DNA of 64,000 bases from Thiothrix litoralis (GCF_017901135.1 NZ_CP072801.1:2356001-2420000), one strand, 5' to 3'; counted from the stretch's first letter, positions 35,556 through 44,585 are shown. Program-made: numbers and translations. Notes: a model not told the origin generated them from the sequence alone.

Positions 35556-36586
35556 GTTGCTGCTCCAAAGGTACGTGCATACAAGGCTTCATCCTCTGCG
35601 TGCAGCGTACTACCGCGCAGCTTGGCAGCTTGGTAGCGGGCTTCGAGCAGGGCTTGGTAGCGGGCGGTTTCAGCCGTTTGCCGAGCATCGCGGCTGGCAA
35701 TGGCGAGGCGTAACAGCAGCGCATCATCGCTGGTTTTATCTTGCAAGAGCGTAATAACGTCCAACGGGCGTTGTTGGCTGATCAGGAAGTCGCTGTACAC
35801 CCGCAACAGGTAATTGTCGCGACGTGGTTCGGCTAATGCCGCCTGAAAATGCTGGTCAGCTTCAGGCACTTTACCGATACGGGCAGCCGTTTCGCCCAGC
35901 AAGGTGAGTACCCATTGGCGTAATTCCACTTGTTCCTTGCCCAAGGACGGCAATAGCGTGATTTGCAGGGGGTAAGCACGTTCCGCTTCACCGTTCTGGC
36001 TCATGACCTGGCTGTAACAGAGGGTCGCAAACCAGGTTGAAGCGTGCGTTGCCAGCGCGGAACAACTGCGACGGGCGGCAGCATATTCCTTATTGACCAA
36101 CTGAACCGTGGCAAGGGTTAACCATGCTTGGGTCTGGGCAGGATTACGTTTCACCAAATGCTCAAGGTCTTGGGTGGCGGCAACGTATTCGTGGTTATGT
36201 TGGCGGATGGTGGCACGCAACAGCAACAATTCATCGGGTGGATCGGTTTGTTGCCACCACGGTTGCAAGAGTGCGGCGGCGTAGCCGTAGTAACGCGGGT
36301 CGGACTGTTCGCGCCCGGTTTCGATATAAAGGCGGGAAAGCGCCGCGACTGTCGTCACATCTTGCGGGTTGGCACGCCATTGCGCCCGCAGGCGGCTGAT
36401 GGGGTCGTTGTTTCCCCGTAGCTGGGTGGGTAACACTTCCAGCACTTCGCTCTCACTGCCCGGAATATGGGGGGCTGCCTGCAACGTGGCAGGCAAGCCC
36501 AACAGGAGGGAAAAGCACAGGACAGCGCCGTAACGCCGCCCTGTCAAAGGGGAAACAGATGAGGGTTGTATCTGTTTCGGTTGCAT
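35552..36586 (-). CDS. Periplasmic TPR protein of the DUF4331 cluster
   Basis: This 344-residue protein has a signal peptide (VLCFSLLLGLPATLQAAP) and a mostly helical mature chain with several TPR-like units (DVTTVAALSRLYIETGREQ, PAQTQAWLTLATVQLVNKEYA, KVPEADQHFQAALAEPRRDN). It probably acts as an assembly or binding scaffold. It sits two bases after the small lipoprotein and overlaps the HupE-like gene, so the four genes from DUF4331 form one transcript. Confidence 0.75.
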   Translation of the reverse strand: MQPKQIQPSSVSPLTGRRYGAVLCFSLLLGLPATLQAAPHIPGSESEVLEVLPTQLRGNNDPISRLRAQWRANPQDVTTVAALSRLYIETGREQSDPRYYGYAAALLQPWWQQTDPPDELLLLRATIRQHNHEYVAATQDLEHLVKRNPAQTQAWLTLATVQLVNKEYAAARRSCSALATHASTWFATLCYSQVMSQNGEAERAYPLQITLLPSLGKEQVELRQWVLTLLGETAARIGKVPEADQHFQAALAEPRRDNYLLRVYSDFLISQQRPLDVITLLQDKTSDDALLLRLAIASRDARQTAETARYQALLEARYQAAKLRGSTLHAEDEALYARTFGAAT

Positions 36587-36588
36587 GG

Positions 36589-36894
36589 TTATTGCCCCGC
36601 TGCCCGGTTGATAACCGTTTGCACGGTATCGCCCGTATTGACCGGGATAGGTGTGCCGTCAGCCGCACCAAACACGCTGGTAATGTCTTGTTGCAGACCC
36701 ACGGGGTCGGTGACATCGGTTGCTTGCGCGGTCATCGAAGCATTGGCGATGGCTTGTACCCGGCTGGCGGAGGTGCTGGTGCTGGTTCCGCCACCGTTAT
36801 CGGTCGTATTACCACCGCCGCTGCCACCACCGCAAGCGGTTAATAACGTGAGCAACACGGTGCTGGTGGAGAGTTTCCAGTATTGGCTTTTCAT
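36589..36894 (-). CDS. Small lipoprotein of the DUF4331 cluster
   Basis: A 101-residue lipoprotein with signal VLLTLLTAC and a Gly/Thr/Ser-rich linker (GGGSGGGNTTDNGGG). The C-terminal segment is compact (DPVGLQQDITSVFGAADGTP, then IPVNTGDTVQTVINRA). GGGAGG precedes the ATG. It lies 12 bases after the DUF4331 gene. I recognise no family, but the fixed position in the cluster suggests it anchors or partners the DUF4331 protein. Confidence 0.7.
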   Translation of the reverse strand: MKSQYWKLSTSTVLLTLLTACGGGSGGGNTTDNGGGTSTSTSASRVQAIANASMTAQATDVTDPVGLQQDITSVFGAADGTPIPVNTGDTVQTVINRAAGQ

Positions 36895-36906
36895 GACATG
36901 CCTCCC

Positions 36907-38391
36907 TTAGTTTGTGTTAGGTGAACCAGCCAGAGGCGTGGTCAGGTAAGGAAAGGCTTCACCAAACTGACCCGCGTTTTGCGGTGTGCCGTCGGTGTAA
37001 GGAATCGTCCCGCTAGGTGCTTGTTCCGGTGTACACAAACCCAGTGGCAGGTGGCACAGCAAGCCCATCGCAACGCGCAGTTCCGCATCCACCACATCAT
37101 CACCGGGGCGACGGCCATTGGGGAAACCAGCGGAATCGCCAGCGGCTACGCCAAGGTTGTTCTGGTGAGCTTTCATGGTCGGGGCAATGCCGGTGTTAAG
37201 GCGCAGCATTTCTGCGGCTGAACCGTCAGCATTCACGCCTTTCAAGCCTGTCAGGAAAGCGGCCACCAAGTCAGGGCGGCCTTCAACCGTTGGAGCCGTC
37301 ACGCCAAACAGCGCATTCAGCAGAACCGGCAGGCTGGGGTTAGTGACGTAATTCAGGAATTGTGCAGCGTCATCCTTGGGTTGGCTGGCGTTGAACAGGT
37401 TCTTGTCGGGCAGGCCAATGACCACTTCGTTGACCAGTGGCATACCGAGGCGGGAAACCTGCGTCCAAGCGCCGCCGCTGACTTTGGCTTTGAGCTTGTC
37501 CGGGGTTGGGTCAAGCACGCTAACCTGTGGCAAGCTGGCGGTTGTCCATGCGCCGAAAATGCCGTTGCTGTTGCCGCCAGTTAAACAGCCGATGGGCACT
37601 TCGAGGGCAAAGGTCGTGACGTTTTTATCTGCCAATGCATCTGGTTTGGCATCCGCTGAAGCTGTCGGGTCGAGGTTCACCAAGTCAAAGATTTCCCCGA
37701 GGTTGACGGCGAAAGGATCTTTACGTTGCCCAACGAATACCCGCCCATCTTGCGCCCCAGCCGGGCAGCCAGTCAGTTGCACGTTCTGGATGAAGCTGTG
37801 GGCGTATTGGTCGTAAGCCTGTGTGCTGAAAGTTTTGTTACCCACATTGTCAAACGGTTTGGCAAAGGTGGTGCTACCGTTGGCAGCGTTAACGGCGGCG
37901 TGCTTTTCGCCGGTGCGCCGGTCGCCATTAACCATGGTCAGCTTGTAGGATTCGCGGAAATTCAGGTTGCTGGAATCCGTATCGGTGACCGCGCCAATGT
38001 TCTTGAGCGGGACAGGAATGTCTTTGCCACCGATCGACAAGCTAATGCCTTTGCCGTCATTGCCCAGCTCATTAGTGACTTGGAACTGGAAGGTCAGGTC
38101 TTCCTTAGCATCGCCCGTGTTGTCGATGTGGATTTCATACAGCGCATCGGGTGACAGGCTGAAATAGTTGGGGCCGCCATACGGGTCTTGCAGCGGGTTG
38201 TAGTTGGCAATCAGGGTAACGTAGCCTTCGCGCCCCCCTTCATAGCTGCGGAAAGCGTAGAAGTCAGTGGCATCCACCTTGGGGTTTTCGGTAATGAAAG
38301 GTGCTTCGCGGTGGCTGGATGCCTGTACTTGTACGGCGCTGGATACTGCCAGTGTCAGGGTCGCCAGTGCCAGTGTGTGATGTGTTCTCAT
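36907..38391 (-). CDS. Secreted DUF4331 family protein
   Basis: This 494-residue protein has a signal peptide (ALATLTLAVSSAVQVQA) followed by the DUF4331 hallmark SSHREAPFITENPKVDATDFYAF. Other conserved parts are ANYNPLQDPYGGPNYF, PLVNEVVIGLPDKNLFN and the C-terminal NGRRPGDDVVDAELRVAMG. DUF4331 proteins are widespread, secreted and functionally unknown. The ATG at 38391 (third codon of the longest frame) has GGAGA at seven bases and was preferred. It is the first gene of a four-gene cluster with the lipoprotein, TPR and HupE-like genes. Confidence 0.85.
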   Translation of the reverse strand: MRTHHTLALATLTLAVSSAVQVQASSHREAPFITENPKVDATDFYAFRSYEGGREGYVTLIANYNPLQDPYGGPNYFSLSPDALYEIHIDNTGDAKEDLTFQFQVTNELGNDGKGISLSIGGKDIPVPLKNIGAVTDTDSSNLNFRESYKLTMVNGDRRTGEKHAAVNAANGSTTFAKPFDNVGNKTFSTQAYDQYAHSFIQNVQLTGCPAGAQDGRVFVGQRKDPFAVNLGEIFDLVNLDPTASADAKPDALADKNVTTFALEVPIGCLTGGNSNGIFGAWTTASLPQVSVLDPTPDKLKAKVSGGAWTQVSRLGMPLVNEVVIGLPDKNLFNASQPKDDAAQFLNYVTNPSLPVLLNALFGVTAPTVEGRPDLVAAFLTGLKGVNADGSAAEMLRLNTGIAPTMKAHQNNLGVAAGDSAGFPNGRRPGDDVVDAELRVAMGLLCHLPLGLCTPEQAPSGTIPYTDGTPQNAGQFGEAFPYLTTPLAGSPNTN

Positions 38392-38429
38392 AGCCATTCT
38401 CCAAGAGCAGGGATAATCGGGTGATTAAC

Positions 38430-38447
38430 GTGGTTCGTCTAAACCAC
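38430..38447. promoter_or_regulatory. Inverted repeat upstream of the DUF4331 cluster
   Basis: GTGGTT and AACCAC are separated by six bases, about 40 bases before the DUF4331 ATG, a suitable place for an operator or a leader hairpin. No regulator is assigned. Confidence 0.35.
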
Positions 38448-38503
38448 TTGCTATGACTTACGGAGAGAGGTTGGAAACTGGATTGGATTTTTATGAAAAA
38501 AAG

Positions 38504-39106
38504 TTAATCTTTACTACGGGTGCGCAGCCAGCCCGTCAAACTGAAGCGTTCGCGACGGGCAGGCAACACTTCATGCCAGAAGCGGGCACTGTCGAACAAG
38601 ATCCATTGCCCGGCTTCGGGCAATAGGTCGACATATTCGCCGCCTTCTTCACCCGTGGTATACAGGCGCAACTGCCCGCCATCGGCCGTTTGCCAATCCT
38701 CATTCAGGTAGAGAATCGCCGTCACAATCCGCGCTGAAGTGCCGCGAAAATTATCCAGATGCGCGCGGTAGAATGCACCCGGCGCATACACGGCAAAATG
38801 CGCTTCAAACTCGAACAAGCCCAGATACAGCGCCCGATTCAGGTTTACCCGCACGGCTTCCATGAATGCCTGATAGTCCGCTAATGCCCCCGACTCGGCC
38901 TGCTCCAGCCATTGCACTTGATCACCCCGGATGGACTCGTTGACATTCAAACCCTGCCCGCGTCCGATGCCTGCCGCGCGGAACTCCCCAGCCGCCCATT
39001 GCGCTTGTGCCTGCTCACGCAAAGCTCGCACCTGAGCAAGCGTCAGCAAGCCCGGCACGACCAACCAGCCACGGTCTGCCAAACCGTCCACGATCGCATC
39101 CATCAT
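38504..39106 (-). CDS. 2-oxoglutarate/Fe(II) oxygenase, prolyl 4-hydroxylase-like
   Basis: A 200-residue double-stranded beta-helix enzyme with the facial triad H-L-D in RAHLDNFRG and a distal His in FWHEVLPARRERFSLTGWLR, where RFS(L)xGW supplies the 2-oxoglutarate Arg. The conserved ITAILYLNEDW segment is typical of PiuC/EGL-9-type prolyl hydroxylase relatives. The substrate is unknown. It overlaps the UbiH-like gene by four bases on the same strand. Confidence 0.83.
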   Translation of the reverse strand: MMDAIVDGLADRGWLVVPGLLTLAQVRALREQAQAQWAAGEFRAAGIGRGQGLNVNESIRGDQVQWLEQAESGALADYQAFMEAVRVNLNRALYLGLFEFEAHFAVYAPGAFYRAHLDNFRGTSARIVTAILYLNEDWQTADGGQLRLYTTGEEGGEYVDLLPEAGQWILFDSARFWHEVLPARRERFSLTGWLRTRSKD

Positions 39107-40320
39107 ACCTGCAAGCCCAAACCCCGCGACAAACGCGCCTGACGATGCCGTAAGCCCATGCTTTGCTGGGTAATCCAGTGGCGCAACGCGGGTACACGAT
39201 CCACCGCCAGCAAGCCCCCTGCCCGTGCATGACCCAAGGGCGCAAAATCATTGGAAAAAATCCGCACCAAGGTGTCCGTGTATTGCACCACCGCTTGGTA
39301 ATCGGGTTGACGGCGCTGCTCATAATCTGCCAGCAAAGTAGCGTCGCCGGGGTCAGTGCCATGACGCGCCGCTTCCGCCAGCAAATCCGCCAAGGTTGCC
39401 ACATCGCGCAAACCCAGGTTCAAGCCCTGCCCCGCCACCGGGTGCAGCGCGTGCGAAGAATTGCCGATCACCACCGCACGCCCTGCTACTTCGCGCACCG
39501 CTTTCTGCAACACCAAGGGGTAAGTGGCACGTTGCCCGACCCGCACGAATTCGCCTTGCCGATAGCCAAACTCAGCCTGTAACTTGCGCAGGAACGCAGC
39601 ATCATCCAGCGCCATTGTTGCCGCCACATCCTCATCACGATGTGTCCACACCAATGAATAGCGGCCTTCGGTCAAAGGTAATAAGGCCAATGGGCCATTC
39701 GGGGTAAAACGTTCGTAAGCCCGCTGCTGATGAGGTTCGGCGGTGGTGACATTGGCAATCAGTGCCGTCTGGTGATACTCACGGCGGGTGGCTGCAATCC
39801 CCAGCATGTCGCGCACTGCCGAATTCGCGCCGTCAGATACCACCAGCAAACGGGTTTGCACGCTATCCACCACGCCATCGCGTTCGATACTTACCTGCAC
39901 GCTGTCGGCGTCTTGCGTCACCGCAAACACTTTCGCCGGAACGATCAACTCGATGTTGGCGTCTTGCGTCAGTTCTTCGTACAGCAGCTTGCCCAATACC
40001 CGGCTTTCCACCACATACCCCAAGGCGGGAACCTTTTCTTGCGTCGCTTCCAGCCGGGTTGCGCCGAAATGTCCCCGGTCAGAAATGTGGATGTGCTGGA
40101 TGCTTTCTACCCCGGCACGCAGCTTTTCCCACAAGCCCATGCCCTGATAAATGCGGCTGGAACCGTAAGACAAGGCGATGGAACGGTCGTCATAACTGGG
40201 CTGTTCCGCCACGCCGAAGTTGAAAGCTTCGATCAGGCCGATTTTCAGTTTCAGGGGTTTAAGCGCAACCGCAAGGCTTGCGCCGACCATGCCACCACCG
40301 ACAATCAAAATATCAAACAT
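39103..40320 (-). CDS. UbiH/UbiF/VisC-type FAD-dependent monooxygenase
   Basis: This protein has 405 residues from the ATG at 40320; the longer frame starts with a GTG four codons earlier. The FAD dinucleotide motif is FDILIVGGGMVGASLAVAL, followed by the DG motif VVSDGANSAVRDMLGI and the GD-like motif VIGNSSHALHPVAGQGLNLGL (split), all of ubiquinone hydroxylases. It acts on ubiquinone precursors at the inner membrane; whether C5, C6 or C1 cannot be told. The normal Asp of the GD motif is replaced by Asn (IGNSSH), as in some UbiH/UbiF-like proteins. Confidence 0.85.
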   Translation of the reverse strand: MFDILIVGGGMVGASLAVALKPLKLKIGLIEAFNFGVAEQPSYDDRSIALSYGSSRIYQGMGLWEKLRAGVESIQHIHISDRGHFGATRLEATQEKVPALGYVVESRVLGKLLYEELTQDANIELIVPAKVFAVTQDADSVQVSIERDGVVDSVQTRLLVVSDGANSAVRDMLGIAATRREYHQTALIANVTTAEPHQQRAYERFTPNGPLALLPLTEGRYSLVWTHRDEDVAATMALDDAAFLRKLQAEFGYRQGEFVRVGQRATYPLVLQKAVREVAGRAVVIGNSSHALHPVAGQGLNLGLRDVATLADLLAEAARHGTDPGDATLLADYEQRRQPDYQAVVQYTDTLVRIFSNDFAPLGHARAGGLLAVDRVPALRHWITQQSMGLRHRQARLSRGLGLQV

Positions 40321-40410
40321 TGCGCTTCTCACACCTTGGAATCATGCGTTCATCCTTGATGAAACCAGACAGCCTGTCAAGCACCGAGAAGGGTGTGGAA
40401 ACTAACCCGT

Positions 40411-41316
40411 TCAAGTGCTTTGTTGCTCCTTGCTTGCGGTGTCCGGGATGATCACTGATAACGCCCCCACCGCGAAACGGTAATGCAGCGGCAGTTTTAA
40501 AAACACCAACTCACCGTCAACGGCAACATGGATGCGGCGTTTTTTACGCCGATAATCCAGCACCAAAGCACCTATCATACAGTCTTCCAGTGTCTGAGAT
40601 TGGTTCAGCGGATCACGCCCCCAGATGGCGGCACTGAAAGCCAGCTTGAGTGTCTCCAGACGGTTTTGTGTCCGCACCGCCAGTAAGTGCAGGCCATTTT
40701 GCCCATCAGCACGCACCTGCCCCAAGGTTGGGAAAGCCAGTCCCCTTTCACCTACGCCGACAAACACCAGCGGCGAGTGGATCGTATTGCTATCCAGTTG
40801 GAGGTGGGCACTGCGCAAACGTAACAGGCGGCGCAAACCCGCAAATAAACTGGCGAGGTGATAATTCATCCACTGTTCCAGATGTTCGCGGGTGCGCACA
40901 AAATGGACGTATGCCCCCACTGAACTGGTGTTAATGAATAGCAGGTCGTTGACATAACCAACATCCACAGGTTGCGCCTGCCCGGTGAGTGCCAGTTCGA
41001 TAGCGGCTTGCGGGTCAGAGGGGATCCCGAGGCGTTTGGCAAAATGGTTCAGGGTTCCGCCCGGAATGATGCCCAGCGCAATATCCGTACCCGCCAATAC
41101 ACCGCCAGCCAGCGCAAGCGTACCGTCACCGCCTGACACCAATATGCGGGTAGCACCCTCCTGCATGGCCTTGCGAAGGCCATCCGCCATATCGGTAGCA
41201 GGCATAGCGTGTACTGACAAGCGCTGATCCTGTTGTAACAGGTCGATAATACCGCTGGCGCTGCCGGATTCCGGGTTAATGAAAACCGGCACTGTCTTGC
41301 GGTCAAACCTCGTCAT
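40411..41316 (-). CDS. Diacylglycerol/lipid kinase family protein
   Basis: This protein has 301 residues from the ATG at 41316 (CAGGAGG lies 11 bases upstream). The DAGK catalytic fold shows VFINPESGSA, SGGDGTLALAGGVLAG (ATP-binding GGDGT) and GIIPGGTLNHFAKRLGIP. Family members phosphorylate diacylglycerol or related lipids. The start lies inside the 3' end of the phosphoesterase gene (14-base overlap), so the two are probably coupled. Confidence 0.88.
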   Translation of the reverse strand: MTRFDRKTVPVFINPESGSASGIIDLLQQDQRLSVHAMPATDMADGLRKAMQEGATRILVSGGDGTLALAGGVLAGTDIALGIIPGGTLNHFAKRLGIPSDPQAAIELALTGQAQPVDVGYVNDLLFINTSSVGAYVHFVRTREHLEQWMNYHLASLFAGLRRLLRLRSAHLQLDSNTIHSPLVFVGVGERGLAFPTLGQVRADGQNGLHLLAVRTQNRLETLKLAFSAAIWGRDPLNQSQTLEDCMIGALVLDYRRKKRRIHVAVDGELVFLKLPLHYRFAVGALSVIIPDTASKEQQST

Positions 41317-42106
41317 AGGGTTGCCAGCCTCCTGCTGTACGCTGGAAAAACTGCCGCTGGATGGACTCAAAACCCGTGCCGCGCCATTCCATCTGCTCCA
41401 GCGCCAACCGATTACGGTCGCCCCGGATCACGTTGAAGCTATTGGGCTGCCCCGGAGCCAGCCGGTTGGAAAGCGTGGTTCCGGCATGGGAAACCAGCAT
41501 TCCCTCCAGCGGTTGTACGTAGGCCAGATGCACATGCCCGCCTAGAATCAGATCAACCCCCGCCGTGTGGAAGCCTTGCAGAGCCGCTTCCCTCCCGCCA
41601 ATCAGGCTGCGGCTCAGGCTGGAATCCGGCAGCCAGAACGGGTGGTGTGCCACCACAATTCGCAGACAATCTTCCGGTACATGTTGCAACATCTCCTGAA
41701 CATAGCGGATTTGTTTGCGGTTGATGCGCCCGCGTGACCAGTCCAGAGACAACCCCAGACGCCGTGCCGTGTTGACACCAACAGCCATGAAGGCATCGGT
41801 TTGCATGATCGGCTCCAGATCGGTGGCGACATACCGCTTCCACTTGCGCCACGGGTAAGCAAAGCGCTCCAGCAGGTTCCACGCCGCCAGATCGTGATTG
41901 CCGGGGATAATGAAACGCGGCTGCTCAAGGTGGCGCAGGAAAGCCTGCCCAGCCGCAAACTCGGAAGTTTTGGCGCGTTGGGTCAAATCGCCGCTGATAA
42001 TGATCAGGTCGGGCTGAAGGGCATCCAGACTGGCGAGCAGTCCCTCGGTGACGGGTTGCAAATCGCGACCGAAATGCAGGTCGGATATGTGGGCGATAAC
42101 GGTCAT
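41303..42106 (-). CDS. Metallophosphoesterase
   Basis: This 267-residue calcineurin-like phosphoesterase has all five metal motifs: DLHFG, GDLTQR, GNHDLAAW, VAHHPF and GGHVHLAY. The family acts on nucleotides or phospholipid head groups; pairing with a lipid kinase gene suggests lipid phosphate metabolism, which is an inference. It lies six bases from the MscS-type gene. Confidence 0.88.
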   Translation of the reverse strand: MTVIAHISDLHFGRDLQPVTEGLLASLDALQPDLIIISGDLTQRAKTSEFAAGQAFLRHLEQPRFIIPGNHDLAAWNLLERFAYPWRKWKRYVATDLEPIMQTDAFMAVGVNTARRLGLSLDWSRGRINRKQIRYVQEMLQHVPEDCLRIVVAHHPFWLPDSSLSRSLIGGREAALQGFHTAGVDLILGGHVHLAYVQPLEGMLVSHAGTTLSNRLAPGQPNSFNVIRGDRNRLALEQMEWRGTGFESIQRQFFQRTAGGWQPYDEV

Positions 42107-42112
42107 GTGCCT

Positions 42113-43468
42113 CTATTCCTTGGGGGCATTGGGTGTCAGCAGATTTTCAGAGTCACCGGATGTTTGTTCACTCAGCACTTTGTCTTCGATGGTGCGATCG
42201 GCGCTGACATCCTGTGCTTCGCTGCGGTCTTCCACGGATGCACTCGTCGGCGTTGCGGAAGGTGGCGTTTCCGACTGCTGATTGATGCGCAGGTTGTAAA
42301 TCGGTTCGGGCATGACAATACCGGCCTGATCGAATGCCTGTTTCACACCCCGGATAGCTTCGCTACGCACCTTACCAAAGTTGTTCTGGCGCTGGTCAAC
42401 CCAGCCGAAAATGCGCAGTTGTACGTTGGAATCACCCAGCGCCTCAATCAGCGCCGCTGGCTTGGGTTCTGGCATAACACCGGGCATGGCTTGCAGGGTT
42501 TCCATCGCCAGTGTCTGGGCAGTCAGTAGATTTTGATCCGTATCGACACCGACATCGAACTGGAAACGCCGCTCAGGGTTGCGGGTAAAATTGGTGATAA
42601 TAGCCTTGAACACGGTAGCGTTGGGAATGCGGATATGATTGCCATCCGGTGAAATTAGCACCGTGGCACGGGAATTAAGGCTGGCAACATTGCCCTCGAA
42701 GTTATCAATATTGACCAGATCGTTGACTTCAAACGGGTTACGCACACTCAGCAAAATACTGGCGATGTAGTTTTCTACTGTGTCGCGCACGGCAAAACCA
42801 ACCGCCAAACCGACGATCCCCGCAGCACCCAGAATCGTACCCAGCAAAGCGGTGGCATCCAACAGGCTCAAGGCCAATACCAACCCGAGCATGATAAACA
42901 CCAGATGAGTGATCTGCCCCAGCAGGTTGGCAATGAAAGCGTTCGGGCTGATGCGCCGAAACAGGTTTTGCCGACGCGAAATCCAGCCACCCAGCATCCA
43001 AAACAACAGGAACACCAGCAAACCCAACAGGAACAGCGGCAAGGCAGCAATCGTCTGCTTTCCCATGACCAGCAACTTGTCCCAAGTATTTTGCAGGCGT
43101 TTACTCATGCTGCGGTTGATGACCAGATCATTTTGAACCTCCACCACGCCTTCTACTTGCTTGGCAAACTGCAAGGCTTTGGTTTCAGAAGCGCTGGAAT
43201 CCACTTCACCGCCCAAGGTGACAACGCCATTATTGACGCTGATGCTGACGGTTTTCAGAGCATCCAGCTCAGCGAAGATGCTTTGTAAGCGTTCACGTAT
43301 TTTTTTATCGCCCTGCACGGAACTACCAGTCGCAATGACCTTGCTGGTATCCGCTGCTGTTTCAGCCGCTTTACCGCCCAACAAATCCGTCAGTTGATCG
43401 GCGTACAGGTTGGTGCTGAACAGCGACAGGGCAAGCAGCAGTACGCTCATGAATGTTCGTATACTCAT
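42113..43468 (-). CDS. MscS-type mechanosensitive channel with N-terminal BON domain
   Basis: This 451-residue protein, from the ATG at 43468 with GGAGAG eight bases upstream, begins with a signal peptide (SVLLLALSLFSTNLYA). A periplasmic BON domain follows at about 45-120 (ISVNNGVVTLGGEVDS). Three membrane segments (about 130-230) end in the pore helix with GAAGIVGLAVGFAVRDTVEN, then the MscS beta domain (NPFEVNDLVNIDNFEGNV). The C-terminal 60 residues are acidic and disordered. The BON domain likely links the channel to the outer membrane or lipids. Confidence 0.9.
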   Translation of the reverse strand: MSIRTFMSVLLLALSLFSTNLYADQLTDLLGGKAAETAADTSKVIATGSSVQGDKKIRERLQSIFAELDALKTVSISVNNGVVTLGGEVDSSASETKALQFAKQVEGVVEVQNDLVINRSMSKRLQNTWDKLLVMGKQTIAALPLFLLGLLVFLLFWMLGGWISRRQNLFRRISPNAFIANLLGQITHLVFIMLGLVLALSLLDATALLGTILGAAGIVGLAVGFAVRDTVENYIASILLSVRNPFEVNDLVNIDNFEGNVASLNSRATVLISPDGNHIRIPNATVFKAIITNFTRNPERRFQFDVGVDTDQNLLTAQTLAMETLQAMPGVMPEPKPAALIEALGDSNVQLRIFGWVDQRQNNFGKVRSEAIRGVKQAFDQAGIVMPEPIYNLRINQQSETPPSATPTSASVEDRSEAQDVSADRTIEDKVLSEQTSGDSENLLTPNAPKE

Positions 43469-43546
43469 GTCGCTTACTCTCCACAGCGGTAATTGCAGGT
43501 TTTTCAGGCTGCTGGTTTGCATAAAAGTCCTTTCGCGTTTTTAGTG

Positions 43547-43735
43547 TTAGAGCCGTTTCAACAAATTCAAGGCCAGTGGCAACAAGCCCGGCGGCAAATG
43601 ATTCTTGCCCAAACGCTTCCACAACAATCCGGCAAAAAATGCCGCGCCTGCCAGTGATAGGCACGCCACCCCAATAACAAACAGGGTCAGGGGTGGCGAC
43701 CAATGGGTGATCAAAAGCTGGTAAAGCGCCAGCAT
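43547..43735 (-). CDS. Small predicted membrane protein
   Basis: A 62-residue protein with one or two hydrophobic segments (about 6-24 and 28-42: LTLFVIGVACLSLAGAAFFA) and a basic tail. I recognise no family. It is between the MscS and PLDc_N genes on the same strand and resembles neighbours in being a small membrane protein; coding status is supported only by this. Confidence 0.45.
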   Translation of the reverse strand: MLALYQLLITHWSPPLTLFVIGVACLSLAGAAFFAGLLWKRLGKNHLPPGLLPLALNLLKRL

Positions 43736-43816
43736 GAACAGCGGGCTTGCATGGTTTACCGGCTACTTGCTGTCTTCAGTTGATTTTGCAGTTGCCATTA
43801 CCGTTCTCCTCTTTAA

Positions 43817-43996
43817 CTACCCTTTCGGCCCCATCAGGAACCAGAGCAACAGCCCCAGGATTGGCAATACCAGAATCAGTACTACCCACAGCACTTTCGC
43901 ACCCGTACCTGCGCCACTCTGCACGACTTTGATGATCGCCCACACATCGACGATGAGGATGATCAGACCCAACAGGCCGCCAATTTCGATACCCAT
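43817..43996 (-). CDS. PLDc_N-type small membrane protein
   Basis: A 59-residue protein with two membrane segments: GLLGLIILIVDVWAIIKVVQ, then VLWVVLILVLPILGLLLWFL. The phrase LPILGLLLWFLMGPKG is the signature of the phospholipase D N-terminal (PLDc_N) fragment found alone in stress-related membrane proteins. The GAGGA site lies six bases before the ATG, so it is a good gene despite the length. It belongs to the CsbD/MscS envelope cluster. Confidence 0.85.
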   Translation of the reverse strand: MGIEIGGLLGLIILIVDVWAIIKVVQSGAGTGAKVLWVVLILVLPILGLLLWFLMGPKG

Positions 43997-44011
43997 AACG
44001 ATTCCTCGTGG

Positions 44012-44344
44012 TTATGACCGATGTATGTAGTTTTCGGTACGTTCCTTCTGTTCGCGTTTCACTTTTTCTGCCTCGGCAGGGCTGACCTCTGCACTGACTT
44101 CACCATCCTGAGTGGAAAGTACGCTGGTTTCCAGTTCCATGCCGTCTTTATCAAGGTGCAGACCCGTGACCCTCTTTTCCGCTTCTTCTAGACTGATGTC
44201 GTAACGTTCCTGCAATTTGCCGACCAGCGTTTCGACCCGACCAGCGACCTCCAGCAGGTCGTCGTCAGTCAGTTTGCCGAATTGTTCGCGTACTTTGCCT
44301 TTGACTTGATGCCAGTTGGCTGAAATGTAATTACTCATATCCAT
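44012..44344 (-). CDS. CsbD family stress protein with C-terminal extension
   Basis: A 110-residue protein. Residues 1-65 form a CsbD domain (NWHQVKGKVREQFGKLTDDD, LVGKLQERYDISLEEAE), and a 45-residue acidic extension is rich in Glu/Ser. CsbD proteins are abundant small general-stress proteins of unknown biochemistry. AGGAG precedes the ATG. A second, shorter CsbD gene follows 23 bases upstream, so this is a tandem duplication. Confidence 0.88.
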   Translation of the reverse strand: MDMSNYISANWHQVKGKVREQFGKLTDDDLLEVAGRVETLVGKLQERYDISLEEAEKRVTGLHLDKDGMELETSVLSTQDGEVSAEVSPAEAEKVKREQKERTENYIHRS

Positions 44345-44367
44345 GTTTATTCTCCTGTTCCTTCAGA

Positions 44368-44559
44368 TTACAGATTGATGTCGTTAGCCATTTTCTCGGC
44401 TTCTTCACGGGTAATGCCGTAGCGTTCCTGCAACTTGCCGATCAGGACTTCAGCCTTGCCTTCGATGGCGGTCATGTCGTCGTCGGTCAGCTTGCCATAT
44501 TGCTCTTTGATCTTGCCTTTCATTTGCGTCCAGTTGCCTGCAATTTGATCCCAGTTCAT
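44368..44559 (-). CDS. CsbD family stress protein
   Basis: A 63-residue CsbD domain alone (NWDQIAGNWTQMKGKIKEQY, DDDMTAIEGKAEVLIGKLQE), starting at the ATG at 44559 with AAGGAG upstream. The whole length is a normal CsbD protein. It stands between the Rieske-GltS fusion and the longer CsbD, all on the same strand. Confidence 0.88.
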   Translation of the reverse strand: MNWDQIAGNWTQMKGKIKEQYGKLTDDDMTAIEGKAEVLIGKLQERYGITREEAEKMANDINL

Positions 44560-44585
44560 GGTAATACTCCTTGTGTTGCGATTGA

